This document shows positions 60,971 to 64,000 of a DNA stretch of 64,000 nt, in pieces. Within the stretch, counting starts at the first letter, position 1. Every line of letters begins with the position of its first letter. Origin of the DNA: Plantibacter elymi (nom. nud.) (GTDB taxonomy: Bacteria > Actinomycetota > Actinomycetes > Actinomycetales > Microbacteriaceae); assembly GCF_900177795.1 (NCBI RefSeq), contig NZ_FXWJ01000002.1:682001-746000 (forward strand), written 5' to 3'. The position numbers were made by a program, and so were the translations under genes. The notes beneath the pieces are model-generated. The model was not told where the DNA came from. It worked only from the letters and a program-made list of their open reading frames with translations, and did not search any database.

Positions 60971-61233
60971 GCGTCGTCCTGCTTCGACATGAAGCGGGCG
61001 ACGCTGACCGAGCCGACGATCGCGAACATCGCGAGCGCCAGGAGGACCGGCAGTCCGTCCGTGTGACGGTTGATCGCCATCTCGGCCCCGATCGCGCACA
61101 TGACGGTGGCGACGAGCACGTCGGAGGCGATCACGCGGTCGAGGAGGCTCGGCCCGCGGATGATCCGGTAGACCGCTGCGAGGGCCGCGGCACCGAACAG
61201 CACGGAGACGATGATGATCACGACGAGCATCAC
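60967..61233 (-). CDS. mnhF: Na+/H+ antiporter subunit F (MnhF/MrpF)
   Basis: An 88-residue membrane subunit with three helices and the signature YRIIRGPSLLDRVIASDVL. Linked by ATGA overlaps to mnhE upstream and mnhG downstream. Part of the multi-subunit Mrp complex, which needs all small subunits for antiport. Confidence 0.94.
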   Translation of the reverse strand: MMLVVIIIVSVLFGAAALAAVYRIIRGPSLLDRVIASDVLVATVMCAIGAEMAINRHTDGLPVLLALAMFAIVGSVSVARFMSKQDDA

Positions 61234-61799
61234 TGCCCCCTTCCGATCGAGACGTGGTCATGGTCGTGGCGGAGGGCGTCCGCCTCGGCGCGGGAACCGA
61301 TCGCGAGGATGAGCCGTCGCTCCGTTCCGAGGACCTCGGCGACGACCTCGTCGATGTCGGTGTCGTCATGCACGTTCAGCGCGTGCAGGTAGAGCGTCGA
61401 GGCCGTGCGGTCGAGGTCGACCACGATCGAGCCGGGGACGATCGAGACCGCCTCGGCCGTCCAACTCATGATGAGGTCGGAGGTCGTGCGCAGACGGACC
61501 GCGATCACCGCGTTACTGGAGCGGAACCTCGGCTTGAGGACGAGCCACGCGATCTCCGCACTCGCCCGCACGATGTCGACGAGGAGCTTGCCCAGGAAGA
61601 TCGCTGTCCGCCAGAGGTTGATGCGGCCGCTCAGCTCGACGGCCGGCAGGTAGAACAGGAACGACACCAGCAACGCGACCCCGAGGCCGGTCACGAGGGT
61701 GAGCAGGTCGAACATGCCCCAGAGGAGACACCAGAGCAGGATGAGCCCGGCCAAGAGGAGGGCCTGGCTGAACAGTGCGCGACGACGTGACGGTTGCAT
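61230..61799 (-). CDS. mnhE: Na+/H+ antiporter subunit E (MnhE/MrpE)
   Basis: A 189-residue subunit with N-terminal helices (ALLLAGLILLWCLLWGMFDLLTLVTGLGVALLV region split in two or three) and the family part SNAVIAVRLRTTSDLIMSW, PGSIVVDLD and LYLHALNVHD. ATG overlaps the mnhD stop by one base (TAATG). Confidence 0.93.
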   Translation of the reverse strand: MQPSRRRALFSQALLLAGLILLWCLLWGMFDLLTLVTGLGVALLVSFLFYLPAVELSGRINLWRTAIFLGKLLVDIVRASAEIAWLVLKPRFRSSNAVIAVRLRTTSDLIMSWTAEAVSIVPGSIVVDLDRTASTLYLHALNVHDDTDIDEVVAEVLGTERRLILAIGSRAEADALRHDHDHVSIGRGQ

Positions 61800-63367
61800 T
61801 ACTTCAGGTGCTCCGTTCCGTCGGGGAAGACCGCGGTGATGTAGTTGTCCGGGTCCTCGATGTTCTCAGCCGCCCGCGTGGCCAGTCCGAAGAGCGGCCC
61901 CGCGAAGACCGTCAGGGCGAGCGTCAACGCGACCATGCCGGTCGTGGCGCCGATCATCGGGCGCGAGATGGTCTTGGTGTCGACCGAGCCCGAGTCCTCG
62001 GGGCTCTCCGCGAGCTGGTCGAGCAACGGCGAGGAGTATCCGGCGACCTCGTCCTTCCCCCGCCAGAAGCCCATGTTCCACACGCGCGCCAGGGCGTAGA
62101 GCGTCAGGAGCGAGGTCGCGGCTCCGGCGGCGATGAGGATGTACGACAGCGGGTCCCCCAGGGCGACACCTGCCTGGAACAGCCCGATCTTGCCGAGGAA
62201 GCCCGAGAACGGCGGGATGCCGCCGAGGTTCATGGCTCCGATGAAGAACAGCACGCCGACGATCGGCGAGGCCTTCAGGATCCCGCCGAGCCGGGAGATG
62301 GACGTCGTCCCGCCGATCCGCTCGACGAGACCGGTGGTGAGGAACAGCGTGGTCTGGACGACGATGTGGTGGACGATGTAGTAGATCGTCGCTGCGGTCC
62401 CGGCGACCCCGCCGACGGCGATGCCGAAGATCATGTAGCCGATATGGCTCACGAGGGTGAACGACAACAGTCGTTTGATGTCGGCCTGGGCGACCGCGCC
62501 GAAGATGCCGATGAGCAGGGTCAGGAACGCGATGACCATCAACGGCGTCGCCAGCGGCACGTCCTTGAAGATGAGCGTGTCGGTCCGGATGATCGCGTAC
62601 ACACCCACCTTCGTCAGCAGGCCTGCGAACACCGCCGTGACCGGTGCCGGCGCGGTCGGGTAGGAGTCGGGCAGCCAGAACGACAGCGGGAACACCGCAG
62701 CCTTGACCGCGAAGCCCAGCAGCAGTGCGGCGCAGAGGATCGCCTGCACCTCCATCGGCAGGTCGCGCACGCGGTCCGCCACGAGGGCGATCGTCACCGT
62801 GCCCGTCGCGCCGTAGATGAGGGCGATCGCGGCGACGAAGAGCAGCGACGACATGAGGCTGATGACGATGTACGTGACGCCGGCGCGGATCCGCGCTCCG
62901 GTGCCGCCCAGGGTGAGGAGGACGTAGCTGGAGGCGAGCAGCATCTCGAAGCCGACGTACATGTTGAAGAGGTCGCCCGCGACGAAGGCGTCGAACAGCC
63001 CCGCCGCCAGGACCAGGTAGGTCGGGTGGAAGATCGACACCGGCGTCTCGCGATCGCCGTCGACGATGCCCTGACCGATGGCGAAGATGAGGACGCCCAG
63101 CAGCATCAAGGCGGCGACGAGCAGCATGATCGCGGACAGCCGGTCCACGACGAGCACGATCCCCCACGGCGGGGACCAGCCGCCCAGCTCGACGACGATC
63201 GTGCCGCTCTGGTCGACGGCCGCGAGCAGGATCGCGCTGATCACCGTCACCGCGGTGAGCGCGATGACGCTGATCGCCACCTGCGTCTTGCGGCGGTTGC
63301 GGAACATGAGCGCGATCGCCGAGCCGATCAGCGGGATCATGACCACGAGCGGGACGAGTGCGTTCAT
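61799..63367 (-). CDS. mnhD: Na+/H+ antiporter subunit D (MnhD/MrpD)
   Basis: A 522-residue membrane subunit related to NuoM/N of complex I, with about 14 helices. Proton-path residues are visible as Glu in MYVGFEMLLASSYVLLTLGG and Lys in GFAVKAAVFPLSFWLPDSYPTAPAPVTAVFAGLLTKVG (split for reading). ATG 63367 overlaps the mnhC stop by ATGA. Forms an ion-translocating core with subunit A. Confidence 0.95.
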   Translation of the reverse strand: MNALVPLVVMIPLIGSAIALMFRNRRKTQVAISVIALTAVTVISAILLAAVDQSGTIVVELGGWSPPWGIVLVVDRLSAIMLLVAALMLLGVLIFAIGQGIVDGDRETPVSIFHPTYLVLAAGLFDAFVAGDLFNMYVGFEMLLASSYVLLTLGGTGARIRAGVTYIVISLMSSLLFVAAIALIYGATGTVTIALVADRVRDLPMEVQAILCAALLLGFAVKAAVFPLSFWLPDSYPTAPAPVTAVFAGLLTKVGVYAIIRTDTLIFKDVPLATPLMVIAFLTLLIGIFGAVAQADIKRLLSFTLVSHIGYMIFGIAVGGVAGTAATIYYIVHHIVVQTTLFLTTGLVERIGGTTSISRLGGILKASPIVGVLFFIGAMNLGGIPPFSGFLGKIGLFQAGVALGDPLSYILIAAGAATSLLTLYALARVWNMGFWRGKDEVAGYSSPLLDQLAESPEDSGSVDTKTISRPMIGATTGMVALTLALTVFAGPLFGLATRAAENIEDPDNYITAVFPDGTEHLK

Positions 63368-63843
63368 TCGCCTGCCCCCTTCCTGGTCGTGTGGCTGTCG
63401 TCGCCGTGCTCGTTGCTCTCGTCGAGGACCCGTTGGATGGCCTCGTCGTCCAGGTCGACCTGGTTGAAGACCGCTTCCGTCGCCGCCTCCGTGTCGTCGG
63501 CGTGCTCGTCGCTGAGGGTGTCGCCCTCGTCGCCGAGCTGTGCCAACCACCAGGTCCGGTAGATGAGCGCCAGGATGAAGGCGGTCACACCGAAGTTGAT
63601 GACGATGGCCGTCAGCATGAGCACCTGTGGCACCGGATCGACCATGCGGTCGTCGGACGCGGTGCCCGTGACGAGCGGTGCGGTGCCGCTCGGGCCGCTC
63701 ATGATCAGGATGAGGAGGTTCGTCGCGTTACCGACGAGCACGAACCCGATGAGGAACCGCGTGAGGCTCCGCTCGAGCATGACGTACACCCCGGTGCCGT
63801 ACATGACGGCCATCAGGACGACGAGGGTCAGTGAGGCGCTCAT
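63364..63843 (-). CDS. mnhC: Na+/H+ antiporter subunit C (MnhC/MrpC)
   Basis: A 159-residue NuoK-like subunit with three helices; the family pattern YVMLERSLTRFLIGFVLVGNATNLLIL and DPVPQVLMLTAIVINFGVTAF is present. The C-terminal 45 residues form an acidic tail, longer than usual. ATGA overlaps on both sides. Confidence 0.94.
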   Translation of the reverse strand: MSASLTLVVLMAVMYGTGVYVMLERSLTRFLIGFVLVGNATNLLILIMSGPSGTAPLVTGTASDDRMVDPVPQVLMLTAIVINFGVTAFILALIYRTWWLAQLGDEGDTLSDEHADDTEAATEAVFNQVDLDDEAIQRVLDESNEHGDDSHTTRKGAGE

Positions 63844-64000
63844 TGTTCAGCCTCACTCGCCGAGAACTCGTCCGTACTCTGCTCGTCGATGTCGGCTTCC
63901 TCCTGTTGACGGTCGACTTCGGCCCCGAGACTGCGCAGGATGTCGAGCGCCAGCCCGACGACGACGAGGTATACGCCGATGTCGAAGATGCTGGACGTGC
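63840..64000 (-). CDS. mnhA: Na+/H+ antiporter subunit A, C-terminal end (MnhA with fused MnhB-like domain; cut by window edge)
   Basis: The last 52 residues of a frame entering from the right edge: TSSIFDIGVYLVVVGLALD, then ILRSLGAEVDRQQEEADIDEQ and an acidic end. The FDIGVYLVVVG pattern is the end of the MnhB domain, which in actinobacteria is fused to the C terminus of MnhA; absence of a separate mnhB here agrees. The TGA overlaps the mnhC ATG. Confidence 0.85.
   Translation of the reverse strand, partial: TSSIFDIGVYLVVVGLALDILRSLGAEVDRQQEEADIDEQSTDEFSASEAEQ

Noticed and set aside
61775-63562. Plus-strand open frame of about 595 codons opposite mnhD
   Set aside because: Very Asp/Glu/Arg/Gln-rich antisense shadow of mnhD; no start signal or domain.

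Overview
The window is about 68-70% GC chromosomal DNA of an actinobacterium. It most resembles Microbacteriaceae, judged from the DUF3515 lipoprotein, a small DUF7882-type protein, an imuA-imuB-dnaE2 mutasome, a six-gene Mrp antiporter operon, LexA-type palindromes, and many genes whose -10 hexamer lies 6-8 nt before the start codon. This family placement is inference from gene content; no genus is claimed. Genes are dense, many start by ATGA or GTGA overlap, and I see no insertion sequence, prophage, CRISPR array or rRNA operon.

Layout: 0-2.5 kb holds recG (5' end), rsmD, thiL and a DUF3515 lipoprotein. 2.5-9.0 kb is one minus-strand unit: leucine leader peptide, leuC, leuD, murA, plsC-like, gpsA, ddl. 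9.1-12.2 kb is a surface operon (trypsin-like lipoprotein, second lipoprotein, DUF4333 protein), followed by tRNA-Glu. 12.5-15.8 kb has a lipid kinase, an MBL-fold protein, a fatty acid desaturase and a cold-shock protein. 16.0-22.6 kb is a DNA-damage block: SRAP peptidase divergent from imuA-imuB-dnaE2 with a LexA box. 22.8-25.4 kb has an orphan hexapeptide-repeat protein and a tyrosine kinase/phosphatase pair, then tRNA-Gln. 25.7-31 kb: thioredoxin-reductase-like protein, gltX, LysR, a divergent class V aminotransferase and an FAH-family hydrolase.

31-35.6 kb: ilvE, leuB and a TetR-controlled DHA2-type exporter. 35.7-39.6 kb: serA, small membrane proteins and cutC. 39.6-48.3 kb is a sugar-catabolic regulon: ABC permeases and binding protein, SIS protein, RpiR regulator, and divergently a BadF-type kinase, a Gfo/Idh oxidoreductase and a GH29 alpha-L-fucosidase. 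48.4-56 kb: otsA-otsB-ilvD-ilvB-ilvN-ilvC. 56-60.6 kb: TIM-barrel protein, small unknowns, tRNA-Lys, a histidinol-phosphatase-like enzyme, topoisomerase IB and DUF7882. 60.6-64 kb: Mrp antiporter genes, continuing beyond the right edge.

Branched-chain amino acid synthesis recurs in three loci (leuCD, leuB-ilvE, ilvDBNC). The strongest unusual signals are the leucine-rich leader peptide with an overlapping hairpin upstream of leuC, the sugar regulon that carries cutC at its 3' end, the pervasive leaderless-type starts with two divergent pairs sharing their -10 elements, and a 98-nt out-of-frame overlap between gpsA and ddl.
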